In this document: positions 1 to 8,366 of the stretch, piece after piece
Position numbering within the stretch: position 1 is the stretch's first letter
How the letters are laid out: every line of letters starts with the position of its first letter
Assembly (NCBI GenBank): GCA_964494505.1
Contig: CAZBRO010000012.1
Location: 62,001 to 126,000 of the forward strand
Length of the DNA: 64,000 bases
From: CAIYRG01 sp964494505
Lineage (GTDB): Bacteria > Pseudomonadota > Alphaproteobacteria > Micropepsales > Micropepsaceae
Direction: 5' to 3'
The notes under the pieces: model-generated
Databases searched by the model: none
What the model saw: the letters and a program-made list of their open reading frames with translations, nothing else
What the model was told of the DNA's origin: nothing
Position numbers and translations under genes: made by a program

Positions 1-1
1 G

Positions 2-712
2 ATTTCACTGGCGAACGCGCTATACGGCTATCTGATGGTGCCGGAATCTCTGCCGCCCGAACGGCGCACCGGTTTTTCGCGGGCCCGCGCCAATCCCTTC
101 CGGGCGCTGATCGCGCTTATCCGCCATCATGCCGTGGGAAGCCTGGTCCTCGTTTATGCGTTCTTCTTCATCGCTCACATGACGATGGTGCAGAGCTTCG
201 TGCTCGCGACCCATTTCCGCTTCGGCTGGGGCACGTTCCAGAACGGAATTCTGCTCTTCTGCGTCGGGCTGCTCTCGACCATCGTGCAGGGCGGCCTCAT
301 CGGGCGGCTGGTCAAGCGCTTTGGCGAGGAGCGGCTCGTGCTGATGGCGGTCGGCAGCAATGTCGTCATCCAGACGCTCTACGGAATCGTGCCCCAAGGG
401 TGGATGATCTTTCCGGTACTGTTCGCGGGCTTCCTCACCTTCACCGCCGGCCCTTCGATCCAGGCCATGGTGTCGAAATCGGCTGATCCCAGCACGCAAG
501 GGGTCACCATGGGTGCGCTGCAATCCATCAGCAGCCTCGCGGCGGTGCTCGGTCCCTTGATCGGCAATGCGCTGCTCGCGCAGGTGGCCGATCTTCCGGC
601 CGGCGATGTGAGGCTCGGGGTGAATTTCTACGCCTGCGCCGTGCTCAATCTGATCGCGTTTACGATCGCCTGGCGGCGGCTTGGGCGGCCGGTTCCCGCG
701 GCCGTGCACTGA
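2..712 (+). CDS. MFS drug/H+ antiporter, TCR/Tet type (5' truncated by window edge)
   Basis: C-terminal part (about 236 residues) of a major facilitator superfamily carrier; the frame is open from base 2, so the true start lies outside the window. The segment begins in a transmembrane helix followed by LPESLPPERR, the loop typical of tetracycline-resistance-like (TCR/Tet) MFS proteins between helices 6 and 7. Several hydrophobic helices follow with short charged loops (GRLVKRFGEER), consistent with the second six-helix half. It presumably exports a small molecule by proton antiport; the substrate cannot be read. The stop overlaps the next gene's start (TGATG), so the two are probably co-translated. 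Confidence 0.85.
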   Translation: MSLANALYGYLMVPESLPPERRTGFSRARANPFRALIALIRHHAVGSLVLVYAFFFIAHMTMVQSFVLATHFRFGWGTFQNGILLFCVGLLSTIVQGGLIGRLVKRFGEERLVLMAVGSNVVIQTLYGIVPQGWMIFPVLFAGFLTFTAGPSIQAMVSKSADPSTQGVTMGALQSISSLAAVLGPLIGNALLAQVADLPAGDVRLGVNFYACAVLNLIAFTIAWRRLGRPVPAAVH

Positions 713-1287
713 TGGAAGCATTGCTGATTTCGGCGGGCGTGATTGCTTTCGCGGAACTCGGCGACAAGACGCAGTTGCTTGCGATCTTGCTGGCCGCGCG
801 ATTTCGCACACCGTTGCCGATCATTCTGGGAATCGCGGTGGCCACCGCGCTCAACCATTCCATTGCGGCCCTCCTCGGCACCTATATCGGCGAATGGCTG
901 GGCATGAATCTGCGCTGGATTCTCACCGCGTCGTTTCTCGCCATGGGGATCTGGACGCTCCTGCCGGACAAGTTCGAGGGCGAGCCCAAATTGTTCGAAC
1001 GATATGGCGCGTTCGGAGCGACGCTGATCTCGTTCTTTCTGATCGAAATGGGCGACAAGACGCAGCTCGCGACCATCGCGCTGGCGGCGCGCTTCAACAG
1101 CATCGCGCTGGTCGCGACCGGAACCACCATCGGCATGCTGATCGCCGATGTGCCGGCGGTCTATCTGGGTGAGATCGTTGCGAAGCGGGTTCCGCTGAAG
1201 CTGATGCGCCTGATAGCGGCAGCGATTTTTCTGCTGCTGGCGCTGGCGGCCGCCCTCGATTGGGGCCGGTTCCTGCTATTCGCGTGA
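712..1287 (+). CDS. TMEM165/GDT1 (UPF0016) family Mn2+/Ca2+ exporter
   Basis: Complete 191-residue integral membrane protein made of two homologous halves. Each half carries the family signature E-x-G-D-K-T: ELGDKTQ near residues 15-21 and EMGDKTQ near residues 104-110. These acidic motifs are thought to bind the transported cation. Family members in bacteria, yeast and humans exchange Mn2+ or Ca2+ for protons. The start ATG shares a base with the TGA of the upstream MFS gene. Bacterial family members are sometimes controlled by a yybP-ykoY riboswitch; the overlap leaves no room for one directly upstream here. Confidence 0.88.
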   Translation: MEALLISAGVIAFAELGDKTQLLAILLAARFRTPLPIILGIAVATALNHSIAALLGTYIGEWLGMNLRWILTASFLAMGIWTLLPDKFEGEPKLFERYGAFGATLISFFLIEMGDKTQLATIALAARFNSIALVATGTTIGMLIADVPAVYLGEIVAKRVPLKLMRLIAAAIFLLLALAAALDWGRFLLFA

Positions 1288-1548
1288 GCATTGGCGACAT
1301 CGTCGCGCCCATTGTGGAATTGCGTAGATTTTGTGCAGGCCGGGGCGCGTAACGCGAATCCTGAGCGTCGTGAGAAATTTCACGCAACCATTTTGCTCAA
1401 CCAGCGTTTTAGGGTTTCCGTGCAGTGGGGTGTCATTCGGCGCGTTAAGAGAGGGGCATTCCGCGCGCCGAACGGAATAGCCAATAAATCCAAACACACT
1501 TGACCAGGGGACGAGTTCGCACTCGTGCCCCAACCATGGAGGCTGGCC

Positions 1549-2076
1549 ATGTCGATAATACGCACACTCATAATATCTACAGCGGCACTCCCGATTCTCG
1601 CTGGCATCGTCATCGCGGCGCAAGACAGGTTTACGGTGCAAGTGCCAAACGGCCTCGCGTTCTCTGAATTCAGAGGATACGAAAATTGGCAGGTCGTCGC
1701 CGCCAGTCAGACAGATGACCTGATCAAGGTAATCCTCGCGAACCCGGCGATGATGGAAGCCTACCGGGCCGGCGTTCCTGGAAACGGCAAGCATTTCCCG
1801 GACGGTTCCAAAATTGCGAAAATCCAATGGAGTCAGAAAAAGAATACCGAGTCCCCCTATCCCGTGACGGTACCCGATACGCTGAAAGAAGTTGCCTTCA
1901 TCGAAAGGGACAGCAAGAAATTTCCGGACACCGGCGGATGGGGATACGCCCCGTTCAAATATGACGCCAAGTCTGATACTTTCGCGCCCGATGGGAACGG
2001 CGCCAAGTGCGGCTACGCATGTCATACAATCGCGGCTGCAAAAGATTACATTTTTACTGCGTACCCGAAGCGGTGA
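1549..2076 (+). CDS. Cytochrome P460-family secreted haem protein
   Basis: 175-residue exported protein. An upstream in-frame GTG at 1525 exists, but GGAGG at 1538-1542 lies 6 bases before the ATG at 1549, and from there the sequence begins with a classic signal peptide (MSIIRTLIIST, hydrophobic run ending IAAQ). The mature part matches the cytochrome P460 / P460-like fold: the FSEFRGYENWQ block, the MMEAYRAGVPGNGK and FPDGSKIAKIQW segments and a C-terminal haem-attachment site. That site reads CGYACH, with three residues between the cysteines rather than the canonical two. P460 enzymes oxidise hydroxylamine and related compounds, but many homologues have no known role. It stands alone, preceded by a 261-base gap in which I see no gene. 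Confidence 0.75.
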   Translation: MSIIRTLIISTAALPILAGIVIAAQDRFTVQVPNGLAFSEFRGYENWQVVAASQTDDLIKVILANPAMMEAYRAGVPGNGKHFPDGSKIAKIQWSQKKNTESPYPVTVPDTLKEVAFIERDSKKFPDTGGWGYAPFKYDAKSDTFAPDGNGAKCGYACHTIAAAKDYIFTAYPKR

Positions 2077-2118
2077 ATGCGGGGGTGGCTATTGTGAGCG
2101 CTGGCGGGCGCATCGCCC

Positions 2119-2622
2119 TCATTTCATCACCCAGACGTCCTTGGCTTTTTCGCTGAACACCCGGATTCCGATGGGTTCAGGCTCGTCCTTGGAATCCTTG
2201 GCGGGATCCATGATCAACAATTGCCCGGATCCATTGTAACCCATAAGAATCCGGCAATGATTGTCCATTGAGAAGAGTATGGGCTTGAATAGATTTATAT
2301 AGGCAATCCAATAAAACGAATCTTTTTTCCGAACCACGTCAATGTCGATCTGCTCGAAAGAAATTTTCCCGTCGCTAAGCTTTTTGGCCACCTTGTTTGC
2401 TTCAGCAAGCGTCGCTACCTGCCCATAATCGTAATCCTGGAGAATGTCCTTTGCTTCCGTGAATATCTTTTCTTTCGGGACGCTCACGTCCGACCACTGA
2501 AAAATCATTGCCAGGCAGGTCGCCCAGCAGGCGTTTTCATGATGCTGCTTCTGGTGGCGTATCGGGATGCAATAGCCCGCTATCAGCGGACCTCCCTTTA
2601 CCTCTCCCCATGTACTCGACAT
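2119..2622 (-). CDS. Papain-like cysteine protease (C39-like / AvrRpt2-type fold), cytoplasmic
   Basis: 167 residues. Near residue 25 the sequence QHHENACWATCLAM contains the oxyanion Gln and nucleophile Cys of papain-like proteases; the catalytic His is probably in DNHCRILMGYNGSG (about residues 120-133), followed by an Asp-Pro (MDPAKD) in the usual acidic position. No signal peptide or membrane segment is visible. This is the domain organisation of small bacterial C39-like/papain-like proteins, which are often effectors, toxins or bacteriocin-processing enzymes, but no partner gene is nearby. Its DNA is visibly AT-richer than the flanks (for example 2281-2345), which suggests horizontal gain. 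Function is unknown. Confidence 0.7.
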   Translation of the reverse strand: MSSTWGEVKGGPLIAGYCIPIRHQKQHHENACWATCLAMIFQWSDVSVPKEKIFTEAKDILQDYDYGQVATLAEANKVAKKLSDGKISFEQIDIDVVRKKDSFYWIAYINLFKPILFSMDNHCRILMGYNGSGQLLIMDPAKDSKDEPEPIGIRVFSEKAKDVWVMK

Positions 2623-2700
2623 GGTATTTCGTCTCCAGCCGTCCCGAACTTCAATATTAGTACGGCTGGTGCAGCCGTGTGGCCATTCATTCCGCGATAC

Positions 2701-3885
2701 CTATCGCGACTTAGCGCGCTGCTTTTTCTCGACACCCGTCTCGATGACGACGGCTTCCCCGTGTTCCAGCGCGATCGCGAGCCGCCCGTCGCGGAGCGCG
2801 ACGGCGTCGTTGCCGAATACTTCCGCCCGCCAGCCATGCAGCGCGGCCACACCCTCATCGTCGCCCGAGGCGAGCCGTTCGAGGTCGTCGCTGCCGGCTA
2901 CCAGCCGCGGCGCCACCCGGTACTGCGTCGCGCGCAGCCGGAGCAGCGTCTTCAGCAAGTCGAGCGCAGCCTGCGAAGGCTCCGGGCCCCGCTGACGGCG
3001 TTCGGGCGGCGCCATGCCCTCGGGGGGCGCGGTCGTCAGCGCATCCTTCACCGCGGCGAGCAGCGCCTTGCCGGCGCGCGAGGCGGCATATCCGTTGGGC
3101 AGCGCCCGAATCTGGCCCAGGTGCTCGGCGTCGGGCGGCGGGTGCGCGGCAATTTCCAACAGCGCCTCGTCCTTGAGAATCCGGTTCCGGGGCACGTCGC
3201 GGGTCTGGGCCTCGCGCTCGCGCCAAGCGGCCACCCCCGCAAGCACGCTGAGGAAGCGCTTGTTGCCCGAACGCGGCTTCAGCCGCCGCCAGGCTTCGAG
3301 CGGCTCCAACTGATAGGTCTGGGGGTCCTTGAGGGTGGCTTCCTCTTCCTCCACCCATTTGGCGCGGCCGGTCTTCTCCAATTCCTTGGAGAGTAGCTCG
3401 TAAACCAGCCTCAGATAGGTCACGTCGGCCAGCGCATATTCAAGCTGCCGCCGCGACAAGGGGCGCCTGCTCCAATCGGTAAACCGCGCCGATTTGTCGA
3501 TTTCGGCTTTGGCGAGTTTGCGCACTAGGGTCTCGTAGGAAGCCGATTCGCCGAAGCCGCAGACCATGGCGGCGATCTGGGTGTCGAACAGGGGATCGGG
3601 AATGACGCCCCCTTGATGGTGGAATATCTCGACGTCCTGCCGGGCAGCGTGGAACACCTTGATCACCGATTTGTCGGCCAGGAGGGCGTGAAAAGGCTTC
3701 AGATCGAGCCCTTCGGCCAGGGGATCGATGATCGCCTCCACCCCGGCGCCGGCCGCCTGGATCAGGCAAAGCTTGGGCCAATAGGTCTGGTCGCGCATGA
3801 ACTCGGTATCGATGGCCACATAAGGGCCTTCGGCAAGTTCGGCCGCCAGCGCTTCCAGGGCGGACGTTTCGGTGACAATGCGCAT
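2701..3885 (-). CDS. rnd: Ribonuclease D
   Basis: 394 residues, the usual length. N-terminal DEDDy 3'-5' exonuclease domain: VAIDTEF (Asp26, Glu28; ExoI), FHAARQDVEIFHH (ExoII Asp), and YALADVTYLRLVYELL (ExoIII Tyr/Asp). A middle HRDC-type helical domain follows (about residues 205-290, LAGVAAWREREAQ) with a C-terminal HRDC-like region. RNase D trims the 3' ends of tRNA precursors and other small RNAs in the cytoplasm. It is divergent from aspS downstream on the opposite strand, with about 170 bases between the starts. Confidence 0.93.
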   Translation of the reverse strand: MRIVTETSALEALAAELAEGPYVAIDTEFMRDQTYWPKLCLIQAAGAGVEAIIDPLAEGLDLKPFHALLADKSVIKVFHAARQDVEIFHHQGGVIPDPLFDTQIAAMVCGFGESASYETLVRKLAKAEIDKSARFTDWSRRPLSRRQLEYALADVTYLRLVYELLSKELEKTGRAKWVEEEEATLKDPQTYQLEPLEAWRRLKPRSGNKRFLSVLAGVAAWREREAQTRDVPRNRILKDEALLEIAAHPPPDAEHLGQIRALPNGYAASRAGKALLAAVKDALTTAPPEGMAPPERRQRGPEPSQAALDLLKTLLRLRATQYRVAPRLVAGSDDLERLASGDDEGVAALHGWRAEVFGNDAVALRDGRLAIALEHGEAVVIETGVEKKQRAKSR

Positions 3886-4052
3886 GAGGCGGTATTAGCG
3901 GTTCCGGTTGGCGCTGTCGCCGGTTTCTTCCCCTCAAAAACGGCAAAATGACATCGCCTGCGCCAAGCCGCCCCGCCTGGACCGGCCGTCGCAACCGGCT
4001 TGACTTCCCCTTCCCCCCTTTCCACAAACACCGGCCCGCCAGAGGAGCCTCC

Positions 4053-5855
4053 ATGCACGCCTACCGCACCCACACTTGCGGCGAATTGCGCCGGTCCGAC
4101 GTCGGAGAACGCGTGCGCCTCTCGGGGTGGGTTAACCGTTCCCGTGACCACGGGGGCCTGCTGTTCATCGATTTGCGCGACCATTACGGCCTGACGCAAT
4201 GTGTGGTTGAGCCGGACAGTCCTGCCTTTGCGGCGGCGTCCGAGGCGCGCTCGGAATGGGTGCTGACGTTGACCGGCCCGGTGGTGGCGCGCACGGCCGA
4301 GACCATCAACCCCGACCTGCCGACGGGCGAGGTGGAAATCCGGATCGAGGAGGTCTCGGTTCAATCCACGGCCGGGGAGTTGCCGCTGCCGGTGTTTGGC
4401 GACCTCGACTACCCGGAAGAGACGCGGCTCCGGTATCGCTTCCTCGATCTTCGCCGCGAGCGGCTGCACAAGAACATCATGCTGCGCTCGCAGGTAATCC
4501 AATCCATCCGCCGGCGCATGGTGGACCAGGGCTTCAGCGAGTTTCAGACCCCGATCCTGACCGCCTCAAGCCCCGAAGGCGCGCGCGACTTCCTGGTGCC
4601 CTCGCGCCTGCATCCGGGGAAGTTCTACGCGCTGCCGCAGGCGCCCCAGCAGTTCAAGCAGCTCATCATGGTGGCGGGCTTCGACCGCTATTTCCAGATC
4701 GCGCCCTGCTTTCGCGACGAGGACGGCCGCGCCGACCGCAGTCCGGGCGAGTTCTATCAGCTCGATTTCGAGATGAGCTTCGTCACCCAGGAAGACGTGT
4801 TCGGGGCGATAGAGCCGGTGCTGCACGGGGTGTTCGAGGAATTTGCCAATGGCCGCACGGTTTCGACGCGCCCCTTCCCCCGCATTCCCTATGCCGAAGC
4901 GATGATGCTCTACGGTTCGGACAAGCCGGACCTGCGCAACCCCTTGATGATCGCCGACGTAAAGGACGTGTTCGAACGCGCGGACGTTTCGTTCAAGGCG
5001 TTCAAGGGCAAGGAGGCGGTGCGCGCCATTCCGGCGCCCGGTGCGGCCAGCCAGCCGCGTTCCTGGTTCGACAAAATGAACGAGTGGGCCCGGGCCGAAG
5101 GGGCTGCGGGTCTTGGCTACATCGTGTTCGACGAGGAGAACGGAGCGGTAATCGGCAAGGGACCGATTGCGAAATTCCTTTCCTCCGAAGCGCTCTCGGC
5201 GCTCGCGGTGAGGGCAGCGGCCAAGCCGGGAGATGCGGTGTTCTTCGCCGCCGATAAGGAGGCGCGTGCGGCATCGCTCGCCGGCCAGGCGCGGCTCAGA
5301 ATCGGCAACGAACTCGGCCTGACCAAGAAGGGCGTGTTCGAGTTCTGCTGGATCGTCGATTTCCCAATGTATGAATGGAACGAGGACGAGAAGCGGATCG
5401 ATTTTTCGCACAATCCGTTCTCGATGCCGAATTTCGACCACGAGAAATTCTTGGCGCTCGACGCGAGCGACCGCGACACCATCCTGAAGATCAACGCCTT
5501 CCAATACGACATTGTCTGCAACGGCGTGGAGCTGTCTTCGGGCGCCATCCGCAATCACAAGCCCGACATCATGCTGAAGGCCTTTGAGATCGCGGGCTAT
5601 GCGCGCGAGGAAACGGAAGCCCGCTTCGGCGGCATGCTGAACGCGTTCCGCTATGGCGCGCCGCCGCATGGAGGTTCCGCGCCCGGCATCGACCGCATGG
5701 TGATGCTCTTGGCCGACGAGCCCAACATCCGCGAAGTGACCATGTTCCCCATGAATCAGCGCGCGGAAGATCTGCTGATGGGAGCGCCCTCGGAGGTTTC
5801 CGCAAAGCAGCTCCGCGAGTTGCATATCCGCATCGTTGCGCCGGAATCCAAATAA
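4053..5855 (+). CDS. aspS: Aspartate--tRNA ligase (AspRS, bacterial type)
   Basis: 600 residues from the ATG at 4053, chosen because AGAGGAG at 4041-4047 sits 5 bases upstream and the protein then starts MHAYRTHTCGELR like other bacterial AspRS; the longer frame from 3948 adds 35 proline/arginine-rich residues without homology. N-terminal OB-fold anticodon-binding domain (VRLSGWVNRSRDHGG), class II catalytic core with motif 2 (CFRDEDGRADRSPGEFYQ), the bacterial GAD insertion domain around residues 290-410, and motif 3 (GGSAPGIDRMVML). Many alphaproteobacteria lack asparaginyl-tRNA synthetase, so the enzyme may also charge tRNA-Asn for GatCAB amidation; that cannot be decided from this window. 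Confidence 0.96.
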   Translation: MHAYRTHTCGELRRSDVGERVRLSGWVNRSRDHGGLLFIDLRDHYGLTQCVVEPDSPAFAAASEARSEWVLTLTGPVVARTAETINPDLPTGEVEIRIEEVSVQSTAGELPLPVFGDLDYPEETRLRYRFLDLRRERLHKNIMLRSQVIQSIRRRMVDQGFSEFQTPILTASSPEGARDFLVPSRLHPGKFYALPQAPQQFKQLIMVAGFDRYFQIAPCFRDEDGRADRSPGEFYQLDFEMSFVTQEDVFGAIEPVLHGVFEEFANGRTVSTRPFPRIPYAEAMMLYGSDKPDLRNPLMIADVKDVFERADVSFKAFKGKEAVRAIPAPGAASQPRSWFDKMNEWARAEGAAGLGYIVFDEENGAVIGKGPIAKFLSSEALSALAVRAAAKPGDAVFFAADKEARAASLAGQARLRIGNELGLTKKGVFEFCWIVDFPMYEWNEDEKRIDFSHNPFSMPNFDHEKFLALDASDRDTILKINAFQYDIVCNGVELSSGAIRNHKPDIMLKAFEIAGYAREETEARFGGMLNAFRYGAPPHGGSAPGIDRMVMLLADEPNIREVTMFPMNQRAEDLLMGAPSEVSAKQLRELHIRIVAPESK

Positions 5856-6189
5856 GAACCAGGCGGCAGAAGCCCGGGTCGAGCCTTCCTGCCGTCATCG
5901 GCGATGCGCGCCTCAGGACCGGTGTGTTGTCGCGGGCGGCGGCGTGCCAGGCGACACAGGGACCGATTGCCTGTCCCTGACCATGTCCTCCAGGTAGGGT
6001 TAACGGTGGGCAAGGCGGCGGCCGGCCGCTTCCGATCGGTGAACGCCGTCACGGATAGCCGTGAGATTGTCACGCCTGCAGGCCGGGCGATTGCCGTCGC
6101 GATTTCAAGCAACTCGCCGTGGGAATTCGATGATGGCCTTGCAATAACTGTAAGTCTCGATGAGAAATCGTGCCGGAGAACTCACGTTC
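5856..6189 (+). other. Intergenic region without a recognisable gene
   Basis: About 334 bases between aspS and the next gene. The short frames here have no recognisable start, ribosome site or composition of a gene. The only structures seen are a small inverted repeat TCACGG-ATAG-CCGTGA at 6049-6064 and a GC-rich palindromic run near 6015-6030; neither is followed by a T-tract, so no terminator is called. It probably holds the promoter of the downstream membrane protein. Confidence 0.4.
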
Positions 6190-7218
6190 ATGAACATCCG
6201 GAACAAAGATCCTGCCAACTGGGCCATTGTATTTCTGGCCGTTCTCATCGTGCTGGTCATCGGCCGCCCGTTGCTGGTGCCGCTGGTATTCACTCTTCTG
6301 ATCTGGACGGTCCTGAACGCCGTCGCGCAGGTGCTCGTTCGATTCAAGTTGCCGCGCTGGCTTGCCTGGGTCGGGTCGCTCGCTCTGTTGCTGGCGGCTA
6401 TTTATCTGGTGACGCGCATCGTCGGCAGCGAGGCGGCGCAGTTTGCAACCCAGGCGCCTGGATACCTCGCGAAGCTGCAGCAACTGACGTCAACCATGCT
6501 GGCGCCGCTGCATCTCGGGGTCGATGTCGGTGACATCTTCACCCGGTCGGACGTAGCGGGAGCGCTCACGAATGTCGCGGGGCTGCTGGGGAGTTCGGTC
6601 TTTGCGCTGGTCGAGGTTCTGATCTATGTGGGATTTCTGCTGGCCGAGCAGAATACCCTCGCGACAAAATTTGCGCGGCTGCAAACCGATCCGGACCGTC
6701 AGAAGGAGACGCAACTCGTTTTGCGCACGATCGCACGCCAGCTTCAGTCCTATTTGGGCGTCTACACCGTTTTGAGCTCCATCATGGCGGTCGCCTCTTT
6801 CGCCCTGCTCATTGTGCTGAACGTACAGTTCGCAGCGTTTTGGTCGCTGATCATTTTCGTTTTGACCTACATTCCCACGATAGGCGCTGTGGCCGTGGCG
6901 ATCCCGGCGATGATGGCATTGGTGCAGTTCGGCACCCTGACAGAGCCGCTGATCATTATCGTGTTGCTGGGTGCAGTGCATTTCGTGTTGATGAACGTGC
7001 TCGCGCCCGTTGTTCTGGGCCAATCGCTGAACCTCAGTCCGTTTGCGATCATCGTCGCGCTGACGTTTTGGGGACTCGTGTGGGGCATCGGCGGTTTGTT
7101 TCTCGCGGTTCCCGTAACTGCGGCAATCGCCATCGTCTGCGGTCACATTGACGGGCTGCAATGGATATCGATTCTGCTTGCCGCGCCGCCATCCCGGCTG
7201 CCAAAGCATCCCATCTGA
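6190..7218 (+). CDS. AI-2E family transporter (PerM/YdiK-like membrane protein)
   Basis: 342 residues from the ATG at 6190, preferred over the ATG at 6160 because GGAGAA (6175-6180) precedes it at reasonable spacing. About eight hydrophobic helices are arranged as in the AI-2E exporter/PerM family: two at the N-terminus, a long periplasmic linker (about residues 65-130), then a C-terminal bundle including LIIFVLTYIPTIG and the conserved GQSLNLSPFAIIVALTFWG region. Named members include the AI-2 exporter TqsA and Na+/H+ antiporters, so the family name does not prove quorum-signal export. A glycosyltransferase gene follows 33 bases downstream on the same strand. Confidence 0.85.
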   Translation: MNIRNKDPANWAIVFLAVLIVLVIGRPLLVPLVFTLLIWTVLNAVAQVLVRFKLPRWLAWVGSLALLLAAIYLVTRIVGSEAAQFATQAPGYLAKLQQLTSTMLAPLHLGVDVGDIFTRSDVAGALTNVAGLLGSSVFALVEVLIYVGFLLAEQNTLATKFARLQTDPDRQKETQLVLRTIARQLQSYLGVYTVLSSIMAVASFALLIVLNVQFAAFWSLIIFVLTYIPTIGAVAVAIPAMMALVQFGTLTEPLIIIVLLGAVHFVLMNVLAPVVLGQSLNLSPFAIIVALTFWGLVWGIGGLFLAVPVTAAIAIVCGHIDGLQWISILLAAPPSRLPKHPI

Positions 7219-7251
7219 CAAATTCGGAGCCCGTTCGCGAGGCCGCAATTC

Positions 7252-8364
7252 ATGACGAGCCCTGCGTCCACCGAACCCGCCATCGTCGTCGACGGTGTGT
7301 TCTTTCAACTGAACCGCACGGGTATCGCGCGTGTCTGGAAGGAAATCCTGACGCGCTGGCAGGACCGCGATATCGGTCGCCGCATTGTCGTCATCGACCG
7401 CGACGGGTCGCTTCCGCAATTCACGAATCTGCGAAGGGTGGCCGCGCCCCCGCTCGATTACAAACATTGGCCGCAGGATCGCGTTTCGATGCAAAACATC
7501 TGCGATTCCGTGGGCGCGGGACTTTTCATTTCGACGTATTACACGAGGCCCGAGCGCACCAGATCGTTCCTTTTCATTCACGACATGATCCCGGAGCGCA
7601 TCGGATACGATCTTCGCGATCCCATGTGGCAGCAGAAGCACGACGCCATCCGTCATGCGGCGGCCTTTGCCGCGAACTCGAAGCATACGCTGTCCGATCT
7701 TTGGGCCTTATTCCCGGAAACGCGCGGCAAGCCGGCTGGCGTCACCTATCCCGGGGTGAGCCCCGAACTTTCTCCGTCCAGCCCCGATGAGCAGCAGGCC
7801 TTCCACGAACGGTTTGTCGGCCCGTATCTGTCGGGGCGGCCCTACTTTCTGTTCGTGAGCGACCACTGGCCGTACAAGAATGCGAACCTGTTGTATCAGT
7901 CGCTCGGAAGCCTGCCGCGGTCTATGCTCGACAGTGTGGGGCTGTTGCTCACACAGAAGGAGCTTCTGGAGCGATTTCGGAGTCTGCCGGGATTGTCTGT
8001 GCATGCCCAATGGCTGAGCGACGCCGATCTTCGTCTTGCCTATGGTTCTGCGATCGCGCTGATCTACCCCTCGCTTTACGAGGGCTTCGGTTTGCCGGCG
8101 CTCGAAGCGATGGCCTGCGGATGTCCGGTCGTCTGCACCAACCGGACCTCGCTTCCGGAGGTGGTGGGGGATGCCGCCCTCATCACGCACCCGTTCGACC
8201 ATAATATCCTGCGAAACAACCTGCTCAGCCTGCAAAAGCCCGACGTGCCGCAGGAGTTCCGGCGCCGAGGCCTTGAGCGAGCCACGCATTTTTCGTGGGA
8301 CAAGATGGCTTCGGAGCTCGCCGGCCTGGTGACCAATTGTGTGACCACGACGGATGGCCGTTAG
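7252..8364 (+). CDS. Glycosyltransferase family 4 (GT-B fold)
   Basis: 370 residues. The C-terminal half carries the GT4 nucleotide-sugar-binding pattern: SDHWPYKNANLL, then YPSLYEGFGLPALEAMACG, in which E-G-F-G-L-P-A-L-E is the EX7E motif of retaining GT-B enzymes, and GCPVVCTNRTSLPEVVGDAA. The N-terminal half is more variable and includes an FIHDMIPER segment common in mannosyl/glucosyl transferases. No signal peptide or membrane anchor, so it acts in the cytoplasm on lipid-linked or polysaccharide acceptors. It is not in a visible polysaccharide cluster and ends 2 bases from the convergent MetE-like gene. Sugar and acceptor are unknown. Confidence 0.85.
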   Translation: MTSPASTEPAIVVDGVFFQLNRTGIARVWKEILTRWQDRDIGRRIVVIDRDGSLPQFTNLRRVAAPPLDYKHWPQDRVSMQNICDSVGAGLFISTYYTRPERTRSFLFIHDMIPERIGYDLRDPMWQQKHDAIRHAAAFAANSKHTLSDLWALFPETRGKPAGVTYPGVSPELSPSSPDEQQAFHERFVGPYLSGRPYFLFVSDHWPYKNANLLYQSLGSLPRSMLDSVGLLLTQKELLERFRSLPGLSVHAQWLSDADLRLAYGSAIALIYPSLYEGFGLPALEAMACGCPVVCTNRTSLPEVVGDAALITHPFDHNILRNNLLSLQKPDVPQEFRRRGLERATHFSWDKMASELAGLVTNCVTTTDGR

Positions 8365-8366
8365 AA

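Noticed and set aside
1500..1530. TTGACC as a -35 box for the P460-like gene
   Set aside because: No acceptable -10 box at 16-18 bases downstream, and the gene's ribosome site follows almost immediately.
3948..4052. N-terminal extension of aspartyl-tRNA synthetase
   Set aside because: 35 Pro/Arg-rich residues with no homology; AGAGGAG directly before ATG 4053 fixes the start there.
6190..7218. Quorum-sensing AI-2 exporter
   Set aside because: The family name is misleading; many members are Na+/H+ antiporters or have unknown roles, and no luxS or lsr gene is in the window.
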